64,000 nucleotides of DNA, from assembly GCF_036669915.1 (NCBI RefSeq), contig NC_089318.1, positions 24,458,725-24,522,724 on the forward strand, read 5' to 3'. The stretch comes from Pocillopora verrucosa (lineage: Eukaryota > Cnidaria > Anthozoa > Scleractinia > Pocilloporidae). The translations under genes and the position numbers were made by a program. The stretch's first letter is position 1. Each line of letters starts with the position of its first letter. Under the pieces are notes generated by a model. The model was not told where the DNA came from and did no database searches. It saw nothing but the letters and a program-made list of their open reading frames with translations. Positions 34,201-47,138 of the stretch are shown in pieces.

Positions 34201-35952
34201 CAAGCATGTAATAGGGCTATCGGATTGTAAACCATTCTCGCACTGAATTGAATTTAGAACGTGGTTAATGATGTATTAAACTATTAAGAAAAATTCAGAG
34301 CTCTAAGATACTTAATATAGTTGTATTAACAGATTTAAGATGTCAAATGACGAATTCATCTGCATTCGCGGCCAGCCATGGAAAGCAAGAAGGGTTGTCA
34401 ATGTTTCTTAGATACATACGACATGAATGGTTAAGAATGCGAAAAAACTTTGGCAGATTTCAGGTAAATCGAATACAAAATTAAAATTCTACGCTTTCGC
34501 TGTTTCAAGTGTTTATGATGTTAGCGACCCTTAAATTCTAAAATTCCTCCGGCTATAAGAGGGGCATATCAGGGACTCAGGGAATGGGATGGAGAGAGAC
34601 ACTGGGAACGAGACTAAATAATTTCATCTATAAAGAGATCCTTATGGTCTTTTGCATCTATTCATAGTAAGCAGATTTTCGTTTGTAGGCAAAACTCCAA
34701 AGAATGGAATTTCACCGCTGCTTTCTAGACCGTTCTAGATTTTGAAAGCTAAGTCTAATCCTTAATCTCAGACATTTCCTCTCGCCTGGATGGTTGGACA
34801 GAAGCAAAGACCATTTCTATTTTCCTAACGCTCGTCGATGATCAATTTTGAATCAGTTTTGATTGTCGTTGACGTCGGCAATGCATCGACGATAGTTTCA
34901 GCTTGCTATGTTTTCTTAGATGATTGGTAAAAGAAGGAAGGCGGCTCAGACGTTAGAGACATATAAAAACAATTATTGAGAGGGTTAAGTACCAGATACC
35001 CCCGATGGACATCATTAGGGTTATATCCACGCGGCCGTTTTAATACTGAGAGAGCAAAACAGGGCCATTGCAGAAAAATTAAAAATAACATGAAACAAAA
35101 GAAAGAAAGCCGAAAAATACGACTTATCTCTGTGGTCAAGAATTAATGGAATTCGATTCCATGTAAGTTCATGTTAGGCGCCATCTGTAGTTGTTCATTA
35201 TCATATTGTCCCCACTAGTAGAGGAATTTTTGCTTAGCCTTTCATCTGACTCCTTTTAATTGCTTCGAGTTCATTTATATTTTAGCTGACGTAACGAGCA
35301 CATTTGAATCACGTTTTTCTCCGAGTTCGCGTATTGAACCGTTTTCAATTAAAAAACTGAGTAGTCCACATCTTCTGGTCTAACGCGCACAGTGCCTGGT
35401 GCTGTGCGTATCGAGAGTATTAGGAAAAAGCGATTCACTTTGCACAACATAAACCAGAGGAGATTGATATCTTGTATTACTCCAAATAATACACTTTGCT
35501 CTGAGCCGACTAAACTAACTTTTGCACGTAAAATCCAATAGGCTTTTCTTCGACGCACTTGACCCCGTTTACGTCACTGCGCGTTCCGAGAAATAAACTT
35601 ACATTGCTGCTAAGCACGTAGCTGAAAAGTTCCCTATTTTTTTAAAGCCTAAGTTGAGCTACAGAACACATTTAGCGTTAACTTCTGATTTCTTTCAACT
35701 CGCAATCAGCGACAATCCGCCGGTATGTCAATCAATTTAACTAATGATGCTAACTACAGAAAAATTCATTAATTATCCCTGTCAGTTGATTTGCGTAATT
35801 TGAATATGTTAGCATCTTTTGTAGGAGAAAATATTGCAGTTCAATACAGCGAATTTTATGGAATAAAGTTAATACCAAAGTACCAAACAGAAGTTGTACG
35901 GGAGTTCCTGAAAACTACGCTGTTCTTGCGTTCAATAGCGTTTGGTTCTAAA
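34201..35952. other. intergenic spacer between isomerase-like genes A and B
   Basis: About 1.75 kb of AT-rich sequence holding the 3' end of gene A and the upstream region of gene B. I see no other gene or clear repeat. Confidence 0.5.
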
Positions 35953-38594
35953 ATGAGCTTACTGTACTTAATAAAGTTTACCATTGAGTACAAACGAATA
36001 CCACAAGAACAATTATCAAAACTTGGGCAGCAGAAGCAGAAGTGGCACTAAAAGCGAAGGAGAAGGGAAAAATACTACAGATATGGAAGGTAGGAATGTA
36101 TTTTTTGAAACATCTGAGTCGTTCATCTTTACTGACCGGCTGCTGTTTTTCAAATTTTTCCAAAAAGACCAAAAGGTCTTAGTAATTAACCACAAATTTA
36201 TCACAACAAAGAAAACTCAGACCTTCCATGACCTCGGGTCCGTACAAGTTTGGGACAATACAGCTTTAGTCTCTGGAAATAATAGCCTATAATGAATCAT
36301 TGGAAAATGCCTCTCTGTGTCAGGGAATTACAATACTTCTGATGAAAAAAATACTATTTGAACAATAATATCTGAATGTGTCTATCGAACCGAAATCATT
36401 CATGCGAGTCGTCGTGCCTTGAGCGTGAACCAAATCTTGTTGAGTTTGATCAAATAAAATCAGCTCAGAACAAGCCATCGGCATTGCGACTTTTTTGTTT
36501 GAGCACGACAAAGACAAATAAGAGTGTCATTGGTAACACCAAAGATCTGTGGATATTTAGGAGTTACTCGGGCAAAAATCGGTTTCTTTAGCTTCTCGGT
36601 CTCTTAGTTAAAAGGCAGTAAAAGGTGTCAGTTTCGGGACATTGAAATAAAATTTCACATATTTCAAATCGGAGAAGAATGCGACGCAAACTGTCAAAAG
36701 TTGTCTCAAGTTATATATGAAAAGGGTACATAGCTATGTTTTATCACTCCTTTTTGCCATTTGACGTAAACAAGAGATTAAATTTTATAATATTTTGATG
36801 TAAATGATTGTTTTGGTTTAACACTTTCAGTTGGTGGGAGAGCGCAAAGTATTTTGTGGTAAGTGAAGAAAATAAACTCACTGAAGAAAATTGGTTTAAA
36901 ATTTAACTTCCAGTAAGTGAACGCTCCCTCGAAATTTTAATCTGTTTCCAGTTATGAAAGCAGAGAATCCAGATGAAATCGATAGGCTGTCATTTCATTT
37001 GCCAATGTTTAAGGAGATGGGTGATCAGGTACAAATGGAGGTGACACCCCTCAGACCTTACGCGGGACTAGCAACAGATATAAGTAAAAGAGTTAATAAT
37101 GGGGATGAAACGGTGTTTGAAGACATACCTACTGTACCGAAAGCAGGACTTTTCTACTGGATAACGTTTATTATAGAATATCCAGGTAAGATTGGAAGGC
37201 CATCACATTAGTTACCTCGTCGTAAACTACAAAAATATTATTCGTCTTTTCAGTGACTTCATTTCATTAAGCATGTGTTTCATTGTTAAAATACCATTAT
37301 TTTTTTTTAATCCCATCACACCAATGCACAATGCTTCGTCTTTTAATGGCTTACAAGAGCCTAGCAACGAGTTCTCTGTGGCACACTAGTGGAGCATTGG
37401 AGCGCTTCTGAGAGAGAATCCTTCAGGAGTAGTTCATCAAATAAAAGTATTTTCTGCGAGTTTTACATTTCGCTGAATTCTGTTTCATTGATGCAGGTAA
37501 GACGCAAGACGAGTTGTTGGCCGTTTGGTTACAGGAGGCCAAAGCTGCTTTAGGAGGAAAGAAAAGCGGGAAGGTGGTCGACTTGTGGAAGGTGGTAGGA
37601 GAAAGAAAGGTAAGCAAAGTATTCACACAAATCCATACTTCACGATGCATCCTGTTCTTTGATAGAAGAAAACAACGACGAAAACAATAGTTTACCTTTG
37701 GGACTAAGGCATGTGTTAACTTACGCATCTCACGTCTCATGCATCTCACTTCTCACGCATCTCAACGTCATCACGCACTCACAGAAAAAACTTTCCCGCC
37801 TAAATTAGCTTTTGACTAACAGAATATTTTGAACGTTTTGAAAATGACATCGTGGCTCGTTTCCACTCCCCAGCCTCATTCTTTTGGTCTTTGTTCGAGG
37901 TAGAAAGAAGGATGTATTTCTTTGCTTGGTCCGTTGAAAAAGTGTTTTTAATAAAATTTGAGTTGGCTGGCGTCTAAATTGATTTGGTGATTCTAGTTGA
38001 TACATTCGGATAAAACAGTAATGACATCCGAATCGTTGATTCAATCCATATTGGTAAGTCTTTCCCTACAACCAAACAGATCTAATTTGGTTGATGCTGC
38101 CAATGATCGATGTGATATCGTGGCCCCTTTTGGTAACAGTCTTTCTAAAATGGTTCAAATTGTGCGATCAGTGTCCAGTTAAAAGATGATGTTTTCAGTG
38201 AGTGACACAGGCCAAGGCATACTCTGAGTAAAAGAACTCCAAGTGCGCGCTCCTAATAGGTGTGGAACCTACGACCCTCCGATGAGTACTTCGAATGCTC
38301 TACCAACGAGTAATAGGAGACTAGTGGCAGGCTGGGCTGTTTAAGTGTTCAGTAGTTTTCAAGCGCCTTTGAAGTAAGTAAATGATAGTCTGCGCATGTT
38401 TCTTATAGTTTATGAACTTTCTGGTGTTGTAGGTATACATCCTGTTATGTGTGGAGAGTCCGTACGAAGTGGATCGTATTTCGTTTGACCTGCCCATGAT
38501 GAGGCAGATGGGAGACTGTGTACACATGGAAGTCAAGTCGGTCAGGCCTTATGAAGCCTTGCATGATGACCTGAAGAAAATGGCGGCTAGATAA
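35953..38594 (+). CDS. double-domain muconolactone-isomerase-like protein B, five exons, one frame break
   Basis: A tandem paralogue of gene A. Exons 35953-36089, 36831-36858, 36952-37185, 37497-37609 and 38433-38594 have the same phases (0, 1, 1, 0) and near-identical lengths. Two domains are visible: MSLLYLIKFTIEYK ... KILQIWK, LVGERKVFC, SFHLPMFKEMGDQVQMEVTP; then LFYWITFIIEYPGKTQDELL, WKVVGERK, SFDLPMMRQMGDCVHMEVKS. Exon 1 is 137 bases where 138 are needed. The frame breaks at an A run near 36018-36021 (TCAAAACTTGG): before it reads EQLSK and after it TWAAEAEVALKAK in another frame. One extra A would restore the length seen in gene A. The rest is intact, which favours a consensus error or a very young lesion. 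Predicted length 224 residues. Confidence 0.65.
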
Positions 38595-39143
38595 CTTGAC
38601 AATTGGTGTTTATTTTGGCTTTGACAACTGCAATGATTGGCTTCGTTGTGCCACAAGCAAGGAAGGGGTGGGGAGAGGGGGTTAAAATCACCAATTACAT
38701 CAACCCTTCATGAAATTTTCATGTGTGGTACCTCAGTATGTCATTTTTTCTAACAGCTACTCTGGGTGGGCCAAAGGGCGCGTAATATTTCTCTCGTTCT
38801 AGTACTCAAAGGAGTTTATACCATAAGTTTCCTTCGACCAAAAAGTTGCCATCAGGTCATCCGCCTTACGAGCAAATATCCTATATGTTTCACTTTATCA
38901 CAACATCAATGCAAGACTTTAATGACTTAACTTTTGTTATAATTATACTTCACTGTACATAATCAAAAGTCAATTATCAGATCATGAACAGAAAATACCA
39001 GGTGATTCACTCTTGATGCTTAGCATGGAGACTTCTAAGCATAAATAAGACCCTGATTACAAGTTTATCAGCTACCATGATCTTCCTTTTGTTATTGGTC
39101 ACTTATTGTAGCTATAAACAAGTACTAAATATATACTCAGATA
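38595..39143. other. convergent intergenic region between gene B and MED17
   Basis: About 550 bases between two stop codons facing each other. It should contain the 3' untranslated ends of both genes. No further gene is seen. Confidence 0.5.
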
Positions 39144-42100
39144 TCAGTACATTTCAATAGCTAACAGTAAGAATATTTTTTGCACAAAAGTTCTTCCTGG
39201 CATTTTTGACCAGTGCACCTCCATAAAATCTCCCCCCAGGCACCCCCAGTTCATGTCGCCTAGTAACTCGGGCGCCACGCCATTAGGGAGCTGAGGGCGC
39301 CTGACCAAAACGCTCACACCGCTGGCTGGTCCTGTGCGGACTGCGACAGCTCTGAAAAAAATTTATCAATAACGTAATTATTCAGTGGTTTCAAAAGTGT
39401 TCATTCCATTTAAATCAAAACGCAGGGGACAAAAAGACACTTCAAAAGAGATATCGAATTTTCAGGATTAAACTAAGTCTCGAATATCCGCGCCTCTTCA
39501 AGCTGGTGTCCGAGTTGTATACTCAGTAGCCTCCGAGGCCCGATTTCAATACGATCGCCCGAAGATCGCCCAAAGATCACCCGATCTTCCCGATCGTTTC
39601 AGTTTTCGAAATCACAAAGTCGCTCCAAGCAATCGTATGGAAAAAAAGTATGTGCAAACTTAAGTCTAGAGACTGTGGTAGCGTAATCACGCGGTCCCTG
39701 AGGTAACCATTTGGCATTTCTTTCCTTGTTAGCGCCCGAATGACTTCGGATTGTTTTGGAGGATGATATGGAAACTATAATTGGGGTCTCAGTAAAGTTG
39801 TAAGGACAACTTCGTTATTACGCCAAAGTACTTGTGTATGTGGCCGGCGCAAAATGATCTTTGGGTTGCCGCCACCGAACAACTTTTAATGACAACCCTG
39901 AGCTTGTTTCTTACTTTGTCAAATGTAAAACTACAACAAGCTGGGCGCAAATTTTAATTCTTACTTATTTCCATTTGGCGATTTCACCATCAGTCCACCC
40001 ACGTGACCTTGCCTTTCTTTCGCCCCAGTGCCCACGTGACGACTACAATGGATCACGTGCCAGCCCAGGCTCTGCGCCAGAGACTTGGCCACTAATAAGC
40101 GATGATTGCAAACCTGCAGAAAGAGGAATTTGAATACATTGCAATTCAGCTCAACTACCAAAAGGACGATGATGTATTTGATTCACGAAGTGACAGTGAC
40201 AAGCAAGTCTTCAAGCCAACCTGACTTAAGATGAAGTCTTCTAAATCCTGAGGGTGGGTGGGAAGGTCAACATTTTCTCCATCAGCACTCACTACACGAA
40301 TTCCTCGTACTCCCACGCGTAACTGGAATGATGACCTGGACAAATACATTTCATGCAGCGTGATCAAAATCAGAATTCTTGTAACTGTTTTTCCTCAGTC
40401 GCGCGCAATCGCTTAGAGAGAGAATGGCTCACAATTGATTCTGGTGATCGTGTTTTGTGCGCGCTTTAATACCGTTTAGGAGCAGCGCAGAGAAAACGAA
40501 CGGCGAAGTCGCTTGAGGTTTGAGACGCGGAGCAGCACTCAGAAACCACTTGCCTCGCAGGCGGGGCATACCCCTGACTTGATAACTTAGCCTCAGAATT
40601 AAATGGCATTCTCTGCACGCCAAAGTAATTATTAAGACGCCAATTACGTACCTAGCGAGATGTCCAACCTCTGGCGAAGTGATGTGAACAGTAGCTGATG
40701 TATTAGTGTCACTGCCTACAGTGCTCCAATGACATGTAATACAAGGATCATTCAGTCTGGACTTCAGATCATCAATCACCTCCACGGCCCTGCCGAAAAA
40801 ATATCCAAATAATAGGCATCAAGACACAACGTGTAAAAAAAATATACTCTTTAGAATACATAGTATTTTTCGATGTTGGTTATTGTGGATTGTAACGGTT
40901 AAATGGCAATTGTACTTGTTGAAGCAATAAAACAACACGTAACCCTCTCAGTTCCAAGATCTATATACAAATTCTCCCGGTGTCTGCTATAAAATTTCTT
41001 ACAATCTTAATACAGAGAATTTGGTTTGAAATCAAACAATGTCCCCTTGTGATGTTCTCCTTTCCTCAAATTCAATGAGAGGAGAAATTTCTTCCTTGTC
41101 ATTCTTAAGTGTGAAAGAGTCTAGATGTTCTCTACAATGTTATGTTCGAATAATTACAGAAGGTATCAACGCTAATGTGGTTTGTCCTAATTTACAATCT
41201 GGTCAAGTGAAACAATCAAATTACACTTAAAATACAAGAGTGAAACTCATACCTTTTCTGAAGAACTTTGTGTCTTGAGACTTTTAGGACAGTTTCTAAA
41301 AGACTCTCACTGTAAGAGTGAAAGAAGACTTAGAAATCAAGCTTAGCACAAGCGCAAGAATATCAATCTTTTTAAACAAATATTTAATAAATTAAAAACA
41401 TTGGTAAGTACGCATACATAACTTTAGGCTTGTTAAGAAAGGCCATGCAAAGCTCAGTACACTTGGCTGGGTGTGGTCAAAGAGTGAAAGAGAATGGTAC
41501 TCTCCCTGGTCACTGTGCTGCGTTTTATATTACCAATGATATTATCAGTGTCTGTGTCTAACTGCTCTCTCACATATTTATTTACTTCAACATAACATGT
41601 TTTTGAAGGGTGTAATTGTGACAAAAAACAACTCCACTCTGAGCTCATAAAAGTGGTTGCAAAGGACTAGCATTCTAAGGCTATTCTAAGGCAAAGAACT
41701 TGCCCTCTGACCTACCTCTGGGGGGCTTTTAAACTGGTCTCAATGCACTTAAGACTAGCCAGTTTTAAAAAATTAATACTAAATTCTAAATACCTTTGTA
41801 GATTTGGTGCTACCTCAGCAGATGTTAGAGCTGATGCTCCAGCAAGACACAGCCTCTTGCTGCCCCCTTGCATGGGATATGCAGTAACAGGACGAGGTGT
41901 CTGCAATGACTGTGCCTTTAAGTGCTGCTTCCTGAGAAGCGAGTGAAGAGAATACTCAAGAGAGTAAGCACGAGGTGCTTTATCCTTATGCGCCACCTGA
42001 ATAGGGACAGTACAATTTATATGTCTACATCAGAGCATTTCAAAGAAAATATGTAAACAAATAGAGGTAAAATTAGACTATTCAGACCCAGTAAAACTCA

Positions 42101-45100
42101 AGTCTTTGCTAAAGAGTTCAAAATCACATGGTCCAACAGAAAGGATTGCTCTAGCAAAGTGAAATAAAATTTTAAGAGCAGAGCCACAGCATATCATCTC
42201 TCTTCCGAGAGGTGCCCCAAGATCATTTCTTTGTAGAGCCTGTTGCCTTTTCAGCATTATTTTACTTCAATAGACAAGTCTGAGTGTGTTGCAAACACTT
42301 TAACTCCATAGATCTGATTGTTAATTCTCTCCTCTAGCTCCTCCATTTTTCCTTGTAAATTAGTTACAAGAATTTGTTGTTAGATCAAGATAACAACTTC
42401 TACCCAATAAGTTTGAGTATTCTCATTATCTGTTCCTGAATAACATATGACTATTATAGGGAAAAGTTCTATGTTAATTACTCAAAGGAGTGAAAGATTA
42501 ATAAGTACACATGCTGCTGACTGGTGTCTATAATCCTACCAACATTCAAAATAAACATTAGGAAACGCATATTGGCAATTTCTACCTTAGAAGAGTTTTC
42601 TTCTGAACTGTTTTTCCGACAGCTGTATGTTATACAAAGATCTGTTCCTGGAAAAATCTATTATCAAAATAACTCAAATTAATTGCAATAATGTGAAAAC
42701 TCTTCCTACTGATGAAACTAAAAGTTGTCTTGTTTTTTAAATTGGCCTCCCCACAGGAAAATTTGACATAACAGTTTAAAAAAGGAACCCTACCTCAGCT
42801 CTTATTTCATTGGCCATCACAAAGTGAGGTCGGTTTTCTTTAGTATTGTAAGCTCCTTGAGACAGCTGTTCATTAGAGAAACAGAGAAATAAGTGACACG
42901 CTGCATAAAATGTCTGTAATGATCATGTACATGTATACACATAAATGTTTACGGACACTTAACTCTAAAACTCCCAAGATCTCATTCGTAATTCTCCTTA
43001 CTGCCTGCATATAGCTCTTGTGATGCTAGTTTGGAGAATTGGTATTGGATCAACTAATAATCCCGTAATTAATATTTTTTACTCTCATCACTTGTCTGCT
43101 ATACTGTATTGATATTGTAAGGAGAAATTCTGTCTTGGTCACTCATGGGAGTTAAGGGTTTAACATATAATACTACCATCCATCAGGATCAAACTCCCAA
43201 AGGCTCATTTAAGTTGCGTTGTTCATAGTCTATATGATGTTTGACAATGCAAGAGCTTTTACTCATTAAGGAACATGTAAAAAATTCAAATACAAGATGT
43301 ACTCTACTCAGTGTAATGTTGGAGGAGACAGTTTGCACTTGCTCAGGCCAAGGAAAATTAACTTGATAACTCAACTCTTGTGATATCTCATTCTTGTGAG
43401 ATCTCTGATTTATACCAGAAACTGTCAGGATAAAAAAAGGAAAAAAATGGGGAGTACACCTGCAGACCACAGGCTGAAACCTCATTGGTCAGAGAAAAAA
43501 AACAAGAAGTGAACCAGAATACTCTACACAGCAACGATGTGGGTCTGAATGCAAAATACAAATTACTAGCCTTTGAATAGATTTGTACAGGACATGTACT
43601 ACAGTTTCGCAGCTAATTTAAATTACACATTTTCTTAGAGGATCAATCTTTCTATGTTTTTTTATCTTGACAACTTAACAACTCATGTTTATCACTCTCC
43701 ATTTGAAAAATACCAACTGGACTGTAGAAATGCTAGGAAACCATTGAACTGATTGTTTTGCACAACAAATTGTCTGCTTGCAGTTGAGTGTTTTTTTCTT
43801 CTTTTTGCAATTTAGATGATCAAAGTAGGTCCATACAATATTCCCACCTGCATAAATAACTCTTTGCAAAATAAGTTGGACTGAGCTGATTCCAGCTTCT
43901 GTTGCCATGATGGAATAACTGTTGGCATATTGTCATAGCAACCACTCATCAAACCTTACAGACACAAAAGAAAAGCAGATTACACACTTTCAGACATGCA
44001 AGAGGTTGTCTGATGAATTCTCAACTGTTGTGCTTGGGAAGCCAATACAGTAATAAACAAGCAGCCATTTGTCCCAAGAGTGGCAAAATTGATAATATTG
44101 TCATCATTGTTTTAGCATAGCAGGTCAAAGAAATCATCATCAGAAATCATCAGGTAGAGCAATCATTTTTCCAGGTCATCCTGGAATTTCAAGAATTCCA
44201 AGTAATGCTAGGAGGTTCTAAGAGCTACTACAGGTAGTAAATTTTATGGGTTACCAGCTGAAAACAAGTATGCTGCATCATGCAAGAGACTATGATGTTA
44301 CATTGCTCAAGACTTGTGTGCACATTCATTAAATTTTCAAATCCCAATTTTGCTTTCTAGAATTGGATCACTCAACTGCAGTTATCAGCTCATATTCCAA
44401 GTCACCTTATATGGAAATTATGCATTACACAAACTGTTGCTGAGCTGAAAAAGGCTCCAAATACACAAGTATTCAAGATTCAATTAAATTTTAAAAAACA
44501 ATTATCCTATTGGCACTTGTTAGATATGGGATTAGTAATAGCAAACTCAGTGTTATGCACCTCATATTTTGGTTCCAAATACACCTGCAATACCACTCCA
44601 GTACACTTAGTCGGTTAGCGGTATTTATTCATCATTTCACAGTTTATTCAGAATCAACATAATGACCAGCTCTCTTGGGCTTGTTAGCTCAGTTGGTAGA
44701 GCACTACACCAGTATTACAAAGGTCATGGGTTCAAATTCCATACTGGCCTGAATTTTTTTCAGGCTTTCTTTTCACTGTTGCTTAAGTAGTATTTATTAC
44801 TGTGAAGATCACTTCAATATTCATTTCTTTATCCACAGTTCAAATATATGATTTTCATATATTTACAGTTAACTATTATTACAGAAGTGAAACAGCCAAA
44901 GTAAAACTACCTAATTATACATTGCCTAAACCAAACAAAGTACTACCTCTAACAGATGCAATCTGTAGATCTTTTCCAGACTCCACAATAGCCACTCTGA
45001 TTTCTGCTGTTCCTTCCAAATCACTTCCAACAGTCACCTCCAAAGCTCTGTTGTCTGGGGTGGATTGTTCTGTTTTATCTTCAGCTATTGTAGCTTTGTT

Positions 45101-47138
45101 AACCTCAAACAATCCTGGATTTCTGAACTGTGAGCCAGCTATGAAAAGAAACACCCAAGTCTTTATTGCAAATATTAATCTTTGATTTCACCTCTTTGAC
45201 CTCCTTCTCATTGGCTGTTTAGTAAACTGTGTATACAGAGAACACAAGTGCTGATCCCTACTGAGGGTGATTAAGAGGGTTAACACTGCTTACAAATAAT
45301 GAAGTGGTATTTGCTACAAATATTGTGTAAACAGAAGTACGCATTCTTTGATTTTTTAACCTGAGCGATATGTCAAATCCCCCATTATAGAAGTGCCTGT
45401 TTTTTAACCTCCACCTCTTTATAAGCATCATAAGTTCAGAATGGAAATCTTTTGCGTTGCTCCCTAGGTGCCTTGATGTATTATCAGCTCTTTCTTTGAC
45501 TGCATCTTCCATTCTCTGAGCTCCTCGTAGCAGAATATCAGCAGCATTACAAGACCCTGAACAACAATAGACAATGTTGAATTCCTTTGACAAAGAGTCT
45601 TATATGTCAAGCAATGCATATTATATTGACATTTAAATTACTTTTAGGCTAAAATTATGAAAACTGGTCAATTTGTTTCTTTTTTTCTCTTAGTTTTAAG
45701 AACAATAAAAACACCAGTATCTCTAAAACAAAGGAAAACACAAATAAAGTACAGCAGCTATAGTAGGAAATTGTTTGAACTTGAAACCATTCATAAACTA
45801 CACTTTACGACACCAACACAAGCAAGAAGAACTAGCTGTGCAATTAAAGAAACTTGAAAACACTACAAGGACATGCTCACACAAAATTACACAAAAAGTG
45901 ACATTCAAATCTTGAAAAAACTTGAATTAGGCCTTGTTCTTGTCTTTTATAGTATAACATGTGAGTAAATGCCTGCAATCTAACCAACAAAATAATTTAA
46001 CTACTCTGGCTGGTTCCTCCAAAGTTAAAGGTCCAAGATCCACTCATAAGATGATTAAAATTCAGTTCCAGAGACATTTTCTGAGTAAATTCATTCCTAA
46101 CCTTCTTTTTAGTGATCAAAGACAAAAGTGGCTTAGGAGTGGCTTGGTTTTGTGGAGACTGGGGTCAATACTAAATATTTCTTGTCTCGCACACATTCAG
46201 AACATCAGATAATACACAGACTTCAGTTAAGGACTTCCTGTTGAGAAACCAATCATTTGCATAATTTTTCCATTAAATATTTTCAATTATCAAGAGTGTC
46301 TTAAGATTTTTCCCGATAGAGGTTGTAGTCCAATCCCTCCACAAAAGTGATTAAAAATGCAACTTCTCTTCACTGTTCTCAATGTCATTCCGCATCTTAT
46401 GATAATAGCAGCAGTCTGAATTATTGGTTGGAACTGCATTTTACAAGTAAATATAGAACAGATAGAGAATTTAATACCTTTATATTAGATATTTGAGTAG
46501 AATGGTAAACATATATTGAAAAATATTTACCTCAAGTTTTCCCTAACAGAATCCCACGGCCACAGAGAAGGTTGAAATGTTACCAATGATTTTTCATCAT
46601 CTTCTTTCTCTACATCCTCTTTGTGCCCCTTTACATCTGATAAAAAGTCTATCTTGTGCGCTAGTTTGGCCAGCTTCTCTGACATGGAAAGCTGCCTGTA
46701 AGTGTTAACACATCCATATGAGCAGTAATTAATTTACTTCCCAATCCTTAGTCTCCACATCAACAAGTTCTAAACATCTTCTCTACTAAAATGACTCGAA
46801 CGATGTGTATTGCTATATCAATCTGAGAGTTGATTGATCATAATAGTTAGATACCCCCTTCAAGAATATCGTTTTGATACCTCAAAAAGGTTTTTAAATG
46901 TATTACATAAACTCTTGCAGGAAAAAATGTGTGTACTTTTTCAAAGCTTTCTGACGGCCTATTGTTCCTGTGGAAATCTTGTCAAATCAGAATCAGAGAG
47001 CCAAACTTTGAATTACTGAAATTCTAACGAACAGCACTTACGGTACATATTTTTCTTGTCCATCCCTAGAGATCTCTTCCACTTCACGATCAAGCAGACT
47101 TTCAATCCGCCGATGTTTACGGCAAGACCAGACGCCAT
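39144..47138 (-). CDS. MED17: Mediator complex subunit 17, 14 exons, several apparent frame breaks
   Basis: A head-module core subunit of Mediator, acting in the nucleus in RNA polymerase II initiation. Exons inferred by family matching: 47138-47042, 46695-46531, 46237-46102, 45556 to about 45390, 45138-44932, 43918-43848, 42865-42794, 42647-42586, 41996-41794, 41309-41253, 40789-40652, 40335-40221, 40113-39965 and 39351-39144. Diagnostic matches to animal MED17 include [100 protein letters not shown] and [18 protein letters not shown]. Exons 9-14 run in one consistent frame. Exons 1, 3, 4 and the 7/8 join each need one-base shifts to follow the family, for example A6 instead of A5 in exon 4. 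Such lesions in an essential gene suggest consensus errors more than decay. A tRNA-headed SINE and a MITE lie in introns. Confidence 0.9.
42960..43163. mobile_element. MITE of the TTAACCC...AAGATCTC family in a MED17 intron
   Basis: It begins TTAACTCTAAAACTCCCAAG with ATCTCATTCGTAATTCTCCT and ends TCACTCATGGGAGTTAAGGG. These ends match those at 12575-12785 in inverse order. A less complete relative may lie at 40930-41030. No coding capacity. Confidence 0.6.
44620..44850 (+). repeat. tRNA-headed SINE in a MED17 intron
   Basis: The tRNA-like head at 44678-44749 (TTAGCTCAGTTGGTAGAGCA, then GGTTCAAATTCC) and the tail CTGAATTTTTTTCAGGC match the two units at 6820 and 7068. It is more diverged, with an AGT anticodon position. 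It lies as a single unit without the inverted arms. Confidence 0.75.

Noticed and set aside
41712-46212. Several plus-strand frames within the MED17 span
   Set aside because: They are antisense shadows of MED17 exons or intronic sequence and show no protein features.
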